The position numbers and the translations under genes are program-made. DNA of 64,000 bases from Boswellia sacra (lineage: Eukaryota; Streptophyta; Magnoliopsida; Sapindales; Burseraceae): NCBI GenBank assembly GCA_013180625.2, contig SNVD02014019.1, forward strand, positions 1 to 64,000, given 5' to 3'. Below the pieces are notes generated by a model. The model saw only the letters and a program-made list of their open reading frames with translations, ran no database searches and was not told the DNA's origin. Below, in pieces: positions 33,302-46,792 of the stretch (position 1 is its first letter; each line of letters begins with the position of its first letter).

Positions 33302-33516
33302 TGCTGACAATTTCACTATTAGCTTAGATGTTAAATGCTTTTCTTTACATTTCAAAGGCTTTTTTGTTTCTAAACAATTTAATTTTATTAATAAAAGTAC
33401 AACTATTTGTTCTTTGGACAATATTGCACAATAGACAACTCCTGTCATTAATCAGCCATTTCTGGTTTTTTGATTAATTATTTTTCCTCTCACACTCTTT
33501 TTTTTCTTTTCACTTT
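33302..33516. other. Tail-to-tail spacer between antisense gene 2 and pol
   Basis: AT-rich, no coding signal. It probably contains the 3' ends of both transcription units. Confidence 0.4.
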
Positions 33517-34760
33517 TTACACATAGTATCTCTTCGGCCTATCCATATTAACAGGCTCAGTGAGCTCATTCCCTTCCACGTATGATAAGACGACAGCTTC
33601 GCCAGACATGACCTTTATCATAATGAATGGGCCCTCCCAATTAGGTTTAAATTTCCCTCTCAGATCAAACACTACTGGCCTAGCTTGCTTAAGGACCAGT
33701 TCCCCTTTTTTAAAATTTCTCATCCTTATTCTCTTGTCGAAAGCCTGATTGACTCGTTTTTTAGAGAATTGCATCTGATATCTAGCTTTCATTCTTTTCT
33801 TATCAATCAAGGACAACTGTTCACATTTATTTTGAATCCACTCCCCTTCAGCAATTTTTGCTTTTGTTAGAACCCTTGCTGATTTTGTTTCTATCTCAAT
33901 TGGTAGGACCATTATTTAACCATAAACAAATAAGAATGGCGTCATGCCTGTTGAGCTTCTAGGTGTCATTCTATAAACCTAAAACATAAACAATAGCTTC
34001 TCAACCTAATCTTTGTATGTTTGCACTGTCTTGGCCAATATCTTCTTAATGTTCTTATTGGTTGCTTTTACTGCTTCATTTTCTCATGGTTGATATAGAG
34101 ATGATTTATGGTGCTCAATCCCATACTTCTCAAAGAAGGCCTTAGTCTCAGCCTGAAAATGGGCCCCATTGTTAGTGATGACATGATGTGATACTCCAAA
34201 TCTGCAAATGATATTCTTTTCGATGAACTCGGCCATCTGCTTTGCCTCTAATTTACTGTAGGACTCGGATTATATTCATTTGGTGAAGTAGTCAATTGCC
34301 ACTTCCACATATCGATGCCTATTAGAGGTTAATGCCCTTATCTCACCTATAATGCCAATGCCCCATGCAGTGAAGGGCCATGCTGTCATTCCTTGTAACT
34401 CTGAAGGTGGTTGAATCAAATTTCCATTGATTTGGCATTAGTAGCTTTTCTTCACAAATTGGACACAATCTGTCTTGATGGTTAGTCAATAAAAGCTTTA
34501 CCTCATAGTCTTCTTTGCAAGCATCAGCCTATTCATGTATGGCCCATATACGCCACTATAGATTTCTTCCATAAGCCTTCTAACTTCTTGCTTATCGACA
34601 CATCTCAATGGCATCCCCTTTGGCATTCTCTTGTACATCACTCCCTGATGATAAGTAAACTGTTCGGCCAACTTTTCTAGTGTAGCCCTATCTTTCTCAT
34701 TGGCCTCATTTGGTAGAATTCTGTCTTCTAAGTATTTCTTCAAATCATAGAATCATGGCT
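33517..34760 (-). pseudogene. Integrase of Tat element D
   Basis: The C-terminal domain is clear at 33517-33912 (KPNWEGPFIMIK, VNMDRPKRYYV). In the core the catalytic residues are lost: the first Asp is Gly in GIGIIGEIRA, the second is Asn in ITNNGAHF, and the Glu is Lys in NEAVKATNKN. The zinc finger near 34498-34743 also has its metal ligands changed, with Tyr at His and Cys positions (EIYSGVYGPYMN). All these are single C:G to T:A type changes. The protein could not integrate DNA. Confidence 0.88.
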
Positions 34761-35480
34761 TCTCATCCAATTCAACTTCTATTACACAGGGTTCTATATA
34801 GCTAGGACCCCATGCTTGTGATATCACTATTGGTCTCACCAATAGCTCTTAAGTACCCACTCAAACTGATGCCAAAAATGCTACTAAAGTATCGACCATT
34901 TGATTCCCATTTCTACGAAGATAGGTGAAGGTGCACTTCTTGAACCTCCCAATCAATCTTTTAATGTGCTTAAGATACAGTTTGAGCCTTCCTTCCCTTA
35001 GATCCAAATCTTCATTGGCTTGAGAGTTGACAGTTTTGAGTCTCCCAAAACTTATATTTCATGGATACCAATCACAATCACGATTTCCAGCTTATAGGCA
35101 CAGGCTTCATATTAAGTCATGTTATTGGTGACTCTATACTCTAACTTCTTAGCAAAAGGAATGACTTATTCAGTTGGGGAGACTAGATGAACTCCTATTT
35201 TGACACCATTATGATTGAAAACTCCATCAAAGAATATCCTCTAGCCCACTACCGAGATTACTCCCAAATGTTCATCTGGAAAGTCTAACTGCCATGGTTT
35301 ATCATCATCGATCGAATTCATAGCCAAGAATTCTGTAACTACTCTTTCTTTCAATACCTTTTTGGTGACGTATTCAATGTCAAATTCTAACAATTGGACC
35401 AACCATCTAGCTAACTTCCCTACCAAGGATGGTGCTCCATAAGGATACTTCATCAAGTCTTCCTTTAAGACAGCCTTAAT
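34761..35480 (-). pseudogene. RNase H and archaeal-type second RNase H of element D
   Basis: The segment 35241-35456 is the tail of the reverse-transcriptase-linked RNase H, with GKLARWLVQLLEFDIEYVT and FPDEHLGVISVV. The second, archaeal-type RNase H follows at about 34870-35240, broken by stops. The dual arrangement is diagnostic of the Tat/Ogre group. Confidence 0.8.
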
Positions 35481-36640
35481 ATTATAAGATTAAAAATAGT
35501 GCCTCAACTTCTTTGAAAGCCATACCATGGCTAAGCATATCTTCTCCACATAATTGTATTTCATCTCGTATGGTAGCAACTTCTTACTAAGATAATAAGT
35601 GGTATGTTCCACACTGTTCTCGTCTTCTTGTGCTAGCATAGCACCAATGGCCTCTCCTCAAGAACCAAGTAAAGAATCAAATTCTTGCCAAGCTTTGGTA
35701 GTCTCAAAACTGGCAGATTCTACAAATACTTATTAATCTCCTTAAATGCTTTTTGGCACTAACCATTCCACATCACCGACTGATCCTTCTTTGGGAGCCT
35801 AAAGATCGGTGTATAAATTGTTGTTAGCTTAGCGATAAATTAACTGATATATTGGATCTTCCTAAGAAACCCTTGAACTTCTTTCTCCGTCTTAGGTGAT
35901 GGCATCTCTATAATTGCCTTGACTTTGTTGGCATTTACCTTTATCCCTTTCTTGCCAACTACAAACCCCAACAACTTCCCTTTTGTGACTCTAAAAATAC
36001 ACTTCTTTAGATTTATTCATAGCTTGTACTTCTTCACCTTTTCTAAGAATCTGTCTATTGCTTCAAAATGCTTATCTCGAATCTGAAATTTCACCATCAT
36101 GTCCTTTAAGTAGACTTCTATTTCTTTCTGCATTATATCATGCGGTAATGTCGTTGCCATTCATTGGTAAGTTGCCTTACATTCTTTAACCCGAAGGTCA
36201 TTACCCTATAATAGAAAGTTTCCCACTCTGTAATGAAGGTCATTTTCATCTTGTCATTATTGGCAATCATGATGTGATTGTACTAAAAAAATCCATCAAC
36301 AAATAAGAACATGACGCTGGTTACAGCACTATCACCAACACATCTATATAAGGCAAAGGAAAATTGTCCTTCGGTGAGGCCTAGTTCAAGTCTTGGTAAT
36401 CAACACGCATCTGAACGTTTCCTCCTTCTTTGGCATAGACACGATGCTAGCTAACCATTTTAGATACCTTACCACATTTAGGAACTTGTCTTCAATATGC
36501 TTGGAGACTTTTCCCTTAATTTTCTTAACCCATTTCAGTCTTAACCTTCTCAACTTCTACTTGACTGATTTCATGTGTACGTCAAAATCATGTGCTTGAC
36601 AATGCTGCTATCGATTTCAAGCGTGTCATCATATGACCAA
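35481..36640 (-). pseudogene. Reverse transcriptase of element D
   Basis: Reads in order from 36600 down to 35500 with many stops. The active-site motif at about 36095 is YLKD, where element A has YMDD, so one catalytic Asp is lost. Nearby MATTLPHDIM and KEIEVY correspond to MATILFHDIM and KEIEIY in A. A (TC)n microsatellite interrupts the upstream linker near 36683-36703. Confidence 0.82.
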
Positions 36641-38020
36641 GCAAAAGACTTCTTCATGTTTCTTTAATAATTGTTCAAATCTATCTCTCTCTCTCTCTCT
36701 CTCTTTAGGAGTTGTATCAAGTGCCAAACATATATTCTTGGAATTTTCAATTGTACTAATATTAATTTCATGCGTTTGAATGGCATTAATGTCAAATATA
36801 ATAGTGAAATGCAAATTATTTTGCACAATGCTATCAGGATAAACATCAAACAAGTAAGCAAAATTAGTCTTTATTGCATTGAACTTGGAAACATATACAA
36901 TGTTTCCTCAGCAAACAAATCAAGCACAAATACATCTTCATAGTAGACATCTTTAACCCCTTCTTAAATAAAGGCAACAAGGTCGACGAATAGGTTCATT
37001 GCTTGCTCCAGAAGCTTCTCTCCCTTGATCTTCATATTTTCCATCTCTTTAGTCAAGTCATACCCCTTGAGATTTCAACTTGAAGGATATCGTTGAAACT
37101 TTAAAATCTAGGCTTCAACATTCTATTGTAAACCCATGGTTCAGCAACTCCCACATACTTCATATCTTAGGCTGCTCAAAGTCTGTATCTTCATCAAACA
37201 TGTAGCCTAACCCTCTTCTAGTGGTTTGGCCCTTGAAATTTGGAAGGGATGGCAGACCATTTCTATTCCTTCCAAGCCCAATTCCTGGCAAGTACACTTG
37301 TTCTTCATTATTCTAGTAATGATAGGACTAATCTCGTCAATCATGGCTACATGAAAACACCCATGTAAAGTAAATCTCCAACCTTTACACTCAAAGCAGT
37401 GGGTGCAATGGTTGAGGCAACATGGATAGTCATTATATCTCCATCAATATTGAAGCGGATTTCCCAATGCAAAGTTGAAGGAACTCTACCAAGCGGATGG
37501 GAATATCTAGTACAATGAACTCAGTCATTACTTTAATAAGCCCAGTATTTACTAATGCCTTGAAGATCCCAATAGCACTCATTTTCAAGTAATTATAAGC
37601 CCAGATCACCATCACACAAGGCTAAAGGTCATTTTCTTCAACTCCAAACTTGTGTAATATCTTCATAGGCACAATGTTAATGGTAGACCTATCATCCACC
37701 ATGATGCAAGGAGAAACCTTGCCTCCATTTTCACAATGATGAACAATAGTTTTATCATGATTCCTTCCTTCAAAAGGCAAGTCATTACCGATGAAAGTGA
37801 TCACACCCTTCTCACTTATTCCTTTGGGTTCTCTTCTACACATGGTAGTCAACATCTTATTAGGAGTGGCAAACATTGAAATCTCCATGTTCGCCAAAGC
37901 CTTTGCCATGGCTTCTCTATGCTTTTGGGATGAGATCAACAAGTCTCAAATGTTGGCGTTCACCTAAGTCTTTTTCAATTGTTCGATCACTTGATCTTCT
38001 TCTTCTTCAGCTTTTGTTCT
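36641..38020 (-). pseudogene. Protease and linkers of element D
   Basis: Protease is read at 37433-37942: DDRSTINIVPMKILHKFG, where the usual DDGS active-site loop has Arg for Gly, and ISSQKHREAMAKALAN upstream. The linker toward reverse transcriptase (36650-37400) is acidic and low in conservation, as in element A. No continuous frame remains. Confidence 0.75.
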
Positions 38021-40018
38021 TGGAGACTTCCTTGCCTTTCTCGATAATCTTCTCTTTCTCTGGTGGTTTTTCCTTCTCCTTCTCATGGTAAATCTACCAC
38101 TCCTTGTTACTCCTTGAACATTCTCATTCTCTCTTGGATTATTTCCCCGTCATGTATTTTTCCCTCGGCTCTCATTTCCTCTTCCTCATCACTACTAAAG
38201 TCAACTCAAAAGTTAGGAAGGAGGAATGTCATCCCAAATACTCATAACTCTTACCTCCTTACACCGTTTAGGTAAACTTTCTCTCTTCATGAGGCTCTCA
38301 ACTTGCTTTTCTTTCCTATCTTTGCTACCGTTCTTCACCTTAAGTCTCTTAGGTGGTGGGCCTCTTCTAGCCCCTTTTCTAGCCATCCACTTCTTGGTAA
38401 AGGCAATTATAGATGTGGAATTCTTGTTGATAGATGCTTCTTCATCTACGTCTTCAAATTTTTCTTTTTCTTCATTTTCTTTCTCATAATCATTGAGGCA
38501 TACAAACGTGGGCTCCAAGTTTCGCTTGACACCTTTCACAGTAATGATGGTCCATCCACCCTTTTTGGTGAAACTTTGGGCTGTCAAAGGACGGGTTCTT
38601 CTTCTACCTTCTTAATGATCTTCTTGGGCTCTTTTATCTTGGACTCTTCCACCTTGGGCTTCCTATTGGTAGCCACCTTTCTAGTGGACCCTTCTTACTT
38701 CTGAAGCTTGGACTTCTCCCTTCTCTTTACTCTCTCGGCCCTACTTGATCCTCAGTTTTCTTCAAAAGAGTTCATTACTTCTTCGTTAGAAAAGGTATCC
38801 GATTGCAGTTGGGTAATAGGTTGCTTCTTATGTTGGGCTCTTCCAACTTTAGATCGAGAATCTGACCTTTGTTAATCAAGTCTTGGATCTCATGGTTAAA
38901 ATGAGTGCAATTGTTGGTCCTATGATGAGACACTCGATGGAACTCACACTTCTTGTGATGCCTTCAATTCCTTGGCAATGGCGACAAAACCCCTTTAGCT
39001 TTCAAACTAGCAAAGATCTTCGATAATGGCCTTCCTAAACAACTGAACCTCCTTTGTTGAGCAACTACCTTCACCTTAACATTCTTTATATAAGACCTAC
39101 TAGCTTGATGATACTGCCCTTGATTTCTTTGAGGGTAGTTATTGCTGCTTCTTTTTTCCTTAGGCTCTAAATCTTCTATTTGGATGCCTGAATCATAAAA
39201 ATCTTCAAATGTTTTAATGGGAAAGCCTGCAAGCCTATCTCTAATGAAAGCATGGGCCCTAATGATCACCATACAAACCTAGACCTTCTCCGGAGATCTC
39301 ATGGTCATCTTGGCAGCTTTGGCCCTCCAACGAACTAAACACCAAAAAATTCTCATTAGGCTTTTGGCAAGTCATCTCCAAATCCCTCTAGGTTACCTCC
39401 AGTTAGGTATTATGGCAATATTATTCCACGAATTGTTCAAATAACTCCTCCTAATCTTATCACACTCTTTTAGGAAGGTCATGATACCATACTACTGCAT
39501 CATCTTCTAATGACAACATAAAGTACTTCAAAATGTACTCCTTCATCAAAGGAGTGGTGGCCATGACAGCGGCATACTATCTCAAGTGAGTCTTTAGGTT
39601 ACCTTCTCATTGAACTTGGACAAATCTGGCATGCAAAACTTCGGTGGTAAATCACTGTCTCCAATTAGCAAGATATTATCTAGGTCTTCGACCATTTTAA
39701 ATCCCTTCTTATTCAAAAGAGACTGGACCTTCTCTATGTCCTTGGCTAATTACCTAATCGATTCGGGTTTGGCTTGGATGATTTGGCTTCCCCCTTATCT
39801 TTGCCTTGGCTACTCTCATCTTTATCACCACCATGCTGATTTGGTTGGTTGGGCCCATTTTGCATAGCTTCTACAAGCTGGGTTATATGTTATTAGAGTA
39901 CAGTGATGTCAACCCACACTTGAGCCATCTTAGTATTGTTGTTTGGTATGGCCATTTTAGCAACTAGTTCTTCTTGTCTTCTTAAATGACTGCGTCATCT
40001 AACCCATGCTATGATGGT
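38021..40018 (-). pseudogene. Gag and gag-protease linker of element D
   Basis: The basic linker at 38213-38587 carries KKWMARKGARRG, RLKVKNGS and CKEVRVMSIWDD, closely parallel to A 56071-56424. Gag proper runs to about 40018, where the conserved ATGGCTTGGGT-like start lies. The best gag block, 38964-39272, reads AHAFIRDRLAGFP and FEDFYDSGIQIEDLE. Several frameshifts split it. Confidence 0.8.
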
Positions 40019-40652
40019 TGTAAAACAAAGGTGTTAATGCCATGTGTGCATGCATGTATGCATGATGCAATACATGCTTATACAAGGGCATAGACATACT
40101 TTCAGCCTTCCAACCTTATTCCTTCCACACACGTGAGGTCAAGTTTCTTTCCTAGGATTTTAGCCTCATTCCCAAGCCATCATCATGGGATGTGGAAATG
40201 TGAGATTCTCTCACCTACATCTAACATTCAAGTTGATGTTGGATTCTTCATGATTATCATAACATAGCTCTAAATGTCATGGTAACCTTAAAACTTTATG
40301 GCATGCCCCCATTTTGTTCTTATGGGTGATTTGACATGTGGCATTCGTTCATGGTTTCATGAGATTAACTCAATGTTATTCGAATCATGTCAAATTTGTA
40401 TCCATGGACATGCATTTCAACATGGGTTTTACATGTTCATCCTATTAGAAATTTCTAGATTCATCTACATGGGTTGAGTCTCAATGGTCCAATGGTCTGG
40501 GTTCCTTCGAGTGAAAGATTCCTTCTTAGGCCGGTTTCTTTTTATACCAATTCAATGGTACGTGCTCAAAGGTGGTGACACTAACATGACTCATCTAAGG
40601 GTCCAATAGAGCCAAAGACTTCTCATGCCAATACCACATGGCTAAACGTTGT
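40019..40652 (-). other. Leader of element D (truncated)
   Basis: Matches the leaders of A and C up to about 40652, including the CATGTATGCATG run near 40047. The remaining leader, the primer site and the first 280 bp or so of the 5' LTR are missing, removed by one deletion. Confidence 0.65.
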
Positions 40653-42338
40653 CATGTAGTCTACTTAAAATGTTCATTTTATGCACACATTTCCAATTTC
40701 ATCTTCTTAAAGTATGTAAAGTGATTTTCAATCAGTGCAGTTGCATAATCATATAAAGAAGAAGGTGAAAAGAATAGAATTACAATTCTATTCAAACATA
40801 AGGGATGACAGGTGGATTACATAAATTGTTATTTAACAATAAAAGTAAATCTAGTTTTAAGCACTCCATATATCGCATTCATAGCATTCATAGCATTCAT
40901 TGCATACTCATGCATATCATAATTTCAATATAAACATTCAATTCAAGACTCGATAGATAATGAATTCCTCACCACCATATGTGAGTCTATTCGTTGCCTA
41001 TCAAGCCTCTTTCAAAGCACCATTCATATATTCATACATTTTAAGTGATGGTCCCTCATCATCAATGTGAGTCCACCATCACTTCATTGTATTATACATT
41101 CATCGAATTCTAATCGTAGTAATTAATTAAAACAAATCCATTAAAATCATACATAAAGCCATAAACTAAAAACTTGGCACTTCTACGTAATTTGATAATT
41201 CTATCAAGGTAATCCTACCTATTGCTATTCTAGCATAATTTAATTGATAATGGTAATTCTAAATATGGCAATTCATGCCTAGACATGGCATTTCTAGCGT
41301 AATCATGTTTATCATGGCATATTCTAGCCTAATTCAATCAAACATAGCAAATTACGGCTATTATAGCCTAACTCAAGCAATCAAAGAAAATCATGACAAT
41401 TCTTACTTATTTTATATTATTTCCTATCCTACTTCAAAGTAATTATATGTCTTCCTAGACATGATTTTAAGACATGTGCTCTTAAGTATATTTCTAACTG
41501 TCCACAAAGAAAATAAACTCATAAACATGATTCTAATAAAGGAGAGATATATTACTTACCTTAATAAGCATTTTCATCTTGCAAAATAAAGAAAGGGTTA
41601 AATGATTCGTAAAGCCCTAATTCCTGAGCATCAAAATTAATCATAAACATGCTTATGCTAAATCAATAAAAATAAAGAAGAAAAGAGGAGGAAAGAGAGA
41701 GAACAGCTCTCAAGACTTACCTTTTTCGGGTTTAGAACAATAGAACGCATCAAAAAATATTAGATTGGAAAAGACTCCTTGAATTCTCAAGTGTGTCTTC
41801 AAGAGGAAGAAAAAGAAGATTTCTAGATAGGAGTGAAAGTGAGGAGAGGGGTTGAAGTTGAAAAAGGAAGGAATAGGATAAAAGAGGAAGATTAGTGGCA
41901 AAATTTGCAAAAAATGAAAGACAAATAGTTCACTGGCTGTGGGACGACTGCCGATCGGTGGTAGGACAGCCAGCAACTGTTCCATCACCGCCAGGTGGTG
42001 GCGGCCCACCAACCCCTTAGTTTTATGTTTTTTTAGTGCAGTCCCTTCTAACCTTTAACTATTCGATCATGCGTAACTCTTCGAGTTCAACTCCGAATTA
42101 CAATCCATAAAATTCTTTTGAAACTAGACATCTATAGCTTCACAATGGTATATAAATCATCATCAAATTCCTTTTGGATTAATTTTGAAGATCTTTCAAA
42201 GTCATGTGCCCTTTCCTAAAGTTTTTGATCGGTTTCTTCTCGGCTCTCTTCTTTTTGCTTACAAGATCATTTTGGTCATTTCCTTTGCTCAACATTTACT
42301 TTTGTTTCATCATCGAGCCTCAAAAATCAATGTCTACA
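40653..42338 (-). repeat. 5' LTR of element D, truncated
   Basis: Begins TGTAGACA at 42338 on the minus strand, adjacent to the ATAAC duplication. The U5 end is deleted, and the TATA region seen in the other LTRs is largely missing near 41840. Confidence 0.88.
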
Positions 42339-42672
42339 ATAACTTGGTACTGCTTGATGATAATATAATGGCTCTTCCAGAGCTCTCGATCAAATTAATG
42401 AACCCTGATATAGTGTTAACTTTTATTTTCGAAAAAGTTAACTTTAGGAATTATTTCTTATCCTTAAGAATGGCATGAGCTGTTGCGTTATTAACAAAAC
42501 ATAAATCTTCATCTCTTCTGGAAATGAATATTTTACTTTTCATATCGATACCCTTTTGTTCAAGAAATAGTATATTAGATACCATTATAGAAGATAATAT
42601 CAATTTATTGTACAATATCAAATTAATTGATTTGGCCATTTCATCACCTTTGAGAAAGTGGTATAATATCAT
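42339..42672 (-). pseudogene. Copia element E: protease fragment
   Basis: Minus-strand frame 42451-42672 ends in LCFVNNATAHAILKDKK, the copia protease active-site context; relatives have VDSATTHTIL, so the catalytic Asp is Asn here. It continues as KVNTISGFINLIESSGRAI up to the ATAAC duplication at 42339, and resumes at 3689 beyond element D. This links the two fragments as one older gene. Confidence 0.7.
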
Positions 42673-43049
42673 TCACTTTAGAGGATGATGTCATTTACTT
42701 CTAGGAATAGTTTAGTAACATTCACTTCAAGGAATGCATGGAATCAATAGGAAAATCTTAGCGGATCAATCACTCATATTCAAGGATAAGCTTTAATTAT
42801 ATCTTGTAGATCCATACCAAGAATATATCCATATTCAAAATAAAGGAAAATTAAAGATATGATAAGAATTGTAATTAATATAAAGTGCAACAAGTAAATT
42901 TAAACAATTAAATATCTTAAAGCAATAAATGTACAAATAAAACTTCAAGTTCTAATTGTATAATCAAAAAAATAATAGAATAGGGCTACGGCCAATATTT
43001 GATTTGGTCATTTGGAGTTTTCGAATCAAAACTTATGGCTTGATTATAT
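42673..43049. other. AT-rich interval inside element E
   Basis: Lies between the gag and protease fragments of E but shows no readable gag C-terminus. It includes ACTTCAAGTTCTAA near 42943, a word also repeated in E's leader at right. Either decayed gag or a small unrecognised insertion. Confidence 0.35.
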
Positions 43050-43228
43050 CTTGAAATCCTGTAATCCCAAACAATTCCATTGGAACCGTGCCCTTGGCAA
43101 TCTTATTATTCATTGCTAAACAAATCTCTCATTTAATTTATCCCAGAGGGCCAGTGGATCAGTTATGGCAATGTATTAAGATTTTAGGCCTTTGTTAAGA
43201 TGATGACACAAAAATATCATGGCCTTGG
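43050..43228 (-). pseudogene. Copia element E: middle of gag
   Basis: Reads MIFLCHHLNKGLKS, a stop, then ITDPLALWDKLNERF and, after a shift, GLQDFK. These are consecutive hallmarks of the UBN2-type gag of plant copia elements. The N-terminal part is found at 60722-60877 beyond element A, with the CTTGG duplication marking the break. Confidence 0.75.
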
Positions 43229-45145
43229 TGTGAATGGGGCTTTTATCCTGTCAAAGCATTTACGACCACAACACTGTGTCAAAGCCTTTTTCAAGACTTA
43301 AAAGAACACAAACGAGCCATAGGCACGCCTAGCCTAAACTACCCTTATCCTTTCAGAGATGAGTTCAAGAAGTTAGGTACGAGCCATTCACCTCTCTTAA
43401 TCAAAACCTGACCTCCACTAGGGAATACCAAACAAGAATAACTCATGTTGTCATACAGTCCACTTAGGGTTGTTCATTTTATGCACACATTGTTCATTTA
43501 ATCTTCTTTAAGCAAATAAGGTGATTTCATTCATGGCAGTTGTATATTCATACATAAAAAGAGAGAGGAGAATATATTACATTTCCTTCAAACATAGGGG
43601 AAAGGGAAGAGGATTACATCAATTGTTTTTCAACAGTAAAGTAATTCTACTTTAAATACTTCAAAAATATTCCATACATTCATAAAAGAAATCACACAAT
43701 TGGATATCAAATATAAACAATCACTTTGAGACTCAATAGATAATGAATTCCTTACCACCATATGTGAGTCTATTCAATGTCTATTAAGCCTCTTTCATGG
43801 CATTATTCAGACATGCATTCAATTATTCTAAGTGATGGTCCCTCACCACCAGTGTGAGTCTACCACTACTTCATGGCATCATCCTAATCACGTTTCTAAT
43901 CATAGTACATTCATACATTCATTTATATCAATTAATCAAAACACAAAGCCTTAATCTAGAATTATGGTACTTTAACCTAGATTTGATAATTCTATCATGG
44001 CAACTCTACGTATTGTTATTCTACCATAATTCATATCTATTTATAATAAATCACGGCATTTCTAGCCTAAACATGGCATTTCTAGCCTAATTCAATAAGT
44101 AAAAATCAAACAAAGCTATTCTAGCTTAACTAAAGCATTCAAGGGCAATCAAGGTAATTCACACCTATTCTATGCTATTTCCTAGCATACTCCAAAGCAA
44201 TCATAAATTTTCCTAGCATAACTCTAATCATGTACTCCTAAGCATGACTCTAAGTATTTGCAAAGAAAATAAACTCCTAACCATGATTCTAATAAAGAAG
44301 GGAAAGATGACAAGCATTTCCACCTTGTAAAACAAATAAAGGATTAAACAATTCTATAAAATCTTAAACATGCTTCTAAGCATCAAAATAAATCCTAAAC
44401 ATGCTAATTCTAAGCATAAACAAACCTAAACATGCTTGATTCTAAGCAAGAAAAATAAATAAGAAAAAATGAGGGAGAAGAGAAAACTGCTCTCAGGCCG
44501 TACCTTTTCTGAGTTTAAAGAAATATAAAACGTCCAAAAAATATTAGACTATAAAGGACTCCTTGGAATTCTCACAAGTGTGTCCTAGAGGGAGAGAGAG
44601 AGGATTTCTAGATATCTTGGAAGTGAGGAAGGGGGCTGTTTATTTAGGAGAGGGGTTGAATTGAAAAAGCAAGAAGAAAGACAAAAAAAAAGAAAGGTCT
44701 CATAAAATGTTTTTCAAGAATATGCGATCAACAGCCGGTCGATTATTAGCAAACTGCCAGTTGACACTCTAATAGTTGATCATCTATTGGCTAACAGTCG
44801 GTCGACACTCTTACAGCCGACCAGCTACTAGTCAACAGTAGGCCAGTTGTTGCACACTGGACCTTCCTATTTTGCAACTTTTCATTGTAGTCCCTTCTAA
44901 CCTTTGTCTGTTCGATCACACATAACTTTTTGATTCAACTCTGATTTTCCAACGCATATGACTCATCACTAGATTCCTCCTAGATTGATTTCTGTGATTT
45001 TTTGAAGTCATGTGTCAGTTTTTGAGACTCTTGGTCGATTTCTTCCAACGCTTCTCCCTTTGGCTTCCAAGGGCATTTTAGTCATTCCTATTACTCAACA
45101 TTTATCTTTATTTCATCATCAAGCCTCAAAAATCAAGTGTCTACA
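43229..45145 (-). repeat. 3' LTR of element A
   Basis: 1917 bp, TGTAGACAC at 45145 (minus), TTCACA at 43229. A TATA-like CTAAATAAAC lies near 44637-44646 and the palindromic cluster at 44722-44850. Confidence 0.92.
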
Positions 45146-45165
45146 GCTTGCCCCCTACTCTAGAG
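45146..45165 (-). other. Polypurine tract of element A
   Basis: Minus strand reads CTCTAGAGTAGGGGGCAAGC next to the LTR start. Confidence 0.75.
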
Positions 45166-45297
45166 AAGTTTGTGAGACACAAAAATCGATAAAGTACTCT
45201 CTCTTCGTCTTTTCGCTTCTCATCTTGACATCTTCGCCTCCATCTTCATTCTGTCAGACTTCTCATTATCTTCTTTCCTCCTCCATTCCTACAAAAT

Positions 45298-45810
45298 GGT
45301 GTGCCCACTCAAGGGCTAATGTGCCCATTAAAGGGTTAGCATGCCTATTCTAGCACTAATATGCATCCTTCTAATACATGCAATGGACTCTTCTAGTGTA
45401 GACAAATGCATCCTTATGATGCACAATGTGCACTTGATAAATGCATCTCTATAATGCATAAAGTGCATCCTTATGATGCAAAGATAAAACACTATTTAGT
45501 GCACCTACTTCTTAGGGTTTCTAAAACTCTTCAGTGCACCTACTTCCTAGGTTTTCTAACATTCTTCAGTGTATGTACTTCTTAGGGTTTCTAACACTTT
45601 TCAGTGCACCTACTTCTTAGGGTTTTCAACACTCTTCAATGCATCTCTTCTTAGGGCTTGCGCTTATTCTAAGGGTTTAAAACAATTTTAAGTACGCGTA
45701 CTTCCTAGGGTTTTCAACACTCTTCAGTGCACCTTTTCCTAGGGCTTATGCCTATTCTACAGGCTTAAAACACTCTTAAGTGCACGTACTTCTTAGGGTT
45801 TCCTTCTAAT
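45298..45810. repeat. Tandem-repeat 3' region of element A
   Basis: Same two repeat families as in C and D but with different copy numbers: a short GTGCCCACTCAAGGG series, a GCATCCTTATGATGC series to 45480, and the AACACTCTTCAGTGCACC / CTTAGGGTTT family to 45810. No gene is seen from 45166 to 46530; the rest is spacer plus a polypyrimidine tract at 46371-46513. Confidence 0.7.
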
Positions 45811-46536
45811 TCATGTCCACTAGGAAAACATCTATTATTCACTACTTCACGGTCTTTAGACCTTTTCATTCTGCATGACTTTGACTAAATATTTTTCTCT
45901 GATCTATTAAGGCTTTACATCCATTGGGTTTTATGCCCTTCTTCTGAGTATTATTCATTATATTCTTGTTTTCTTTAGTCCACTGGGGGAAAATTCTTGA
46001 CTCTCTATGCTTGAACATTCTTTGTTCTTGATCTCTTCAGATTTTGCATTTGTAGGACCTTCACAGGGGAGTGTATATCATGTTACTGATTCTTGGACTT
46101 AGTAGAGATCTTTCCATTGTCCTTACAAATTCTTGCAAAATATCAAATATCTCTTGATGATTTACAATCAACTCAAATTTTACCTTACTTGGCGTGTCCT
46201 TCAACAAACTGCTTTCTAGTTTCTGGAGAAATTCTTCCATCTGATTCCGGTCAAAGGTTCTATCAACTGATGTTACTCTCCTTTTCTTGTGAGTTGCTAA
46301 GTTATTACCATGACTGGGTGCTTGTCACTGATTTCTTCGAAAATTCCTTTGGTTTTAAGGACAATGTAGAGTTTTATTCTCTTTTCTTTCTTTTTCTTTC
46401 TTTTCTTCTCCTCTTTTCTTCTTCTCTATCTTCTTTTACTTTCCTCTCTCTACTTTCTCTCTCTTCTTTTCATGATTTCTTTCCTTCTTTTTCTTTTCTT
46501 TCTATCTTTTTACATTTTTGCCCCTCATTAAAGGGG

Positions 46537-46690
46537 CAGTCGATCGACTATTGACCAACAGCTATCCAATGATTTGACTATCGATCGACGATAAGCCAAT
46601 AATTGCCCAGTGGTCTGACTACCGGTCGATGGTCAACCAATAGCCACTCAGCGGTCTGATTGCTGGCAACCCATGAAAGGTTTATGTAAG
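46537..46690 (+). promoter_or_regulatory. Putative promoter of antisense PMD gene, element A
   Basis: Dense cluster of palindromic words: GTCGATCGAC, ATCGATCGACGAT, CCGGTCGATGGTC and AGCGGTCTGATT. It is followed by TTTATGTAAG at 46681, a decayed counterpart of the TATA box in element D, then the leader and the ATG at 46793. Confidence 0.5.
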
Positions 46691-46792
46691 GACCTTCACC
46701 TTCCTTCACTTCATTCGCGCATCATTTCTTTATTTTTCATCTGATTCGCTTGTGATTTTCTCCTACGTGGTTGTCTCAACTTCCTCTTTTCA

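Larger units (their letters stand above)
3690..42338 (-). mobile_element. Tat-lineage Ty3/gypsy element D, with two nested insertions
   Basis: Minus-strand LTR retrotransposon flanked by the 5-bp duplication ATAAC (3685-3689 and 42339-42343). Subtracting nested element C and the Athila element leaves about 16.6 kb. In pol orientation it has a 5' LTR (right, truncated), leader, gag, protease, reverse transcriptase, RNase H plus a second archaeal-type RNase H, integrase, then two antisense genes (plus strand), a tandem-repeat-rich 3' region, polypurine tract and 3' LTR. The dual RNase H, the TGTAGACAC LTR start and antisense extra genes before the 3' LTR are Tat/Ogre traits. All genes are broken. 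Confidence 0.9.

Noticed and set aside
36671..36943. 90-codon plus-strand open frame
   Set aside because: Antisense to the protease-reverse transcriptase linker of element D and starts in a (TC)n run.
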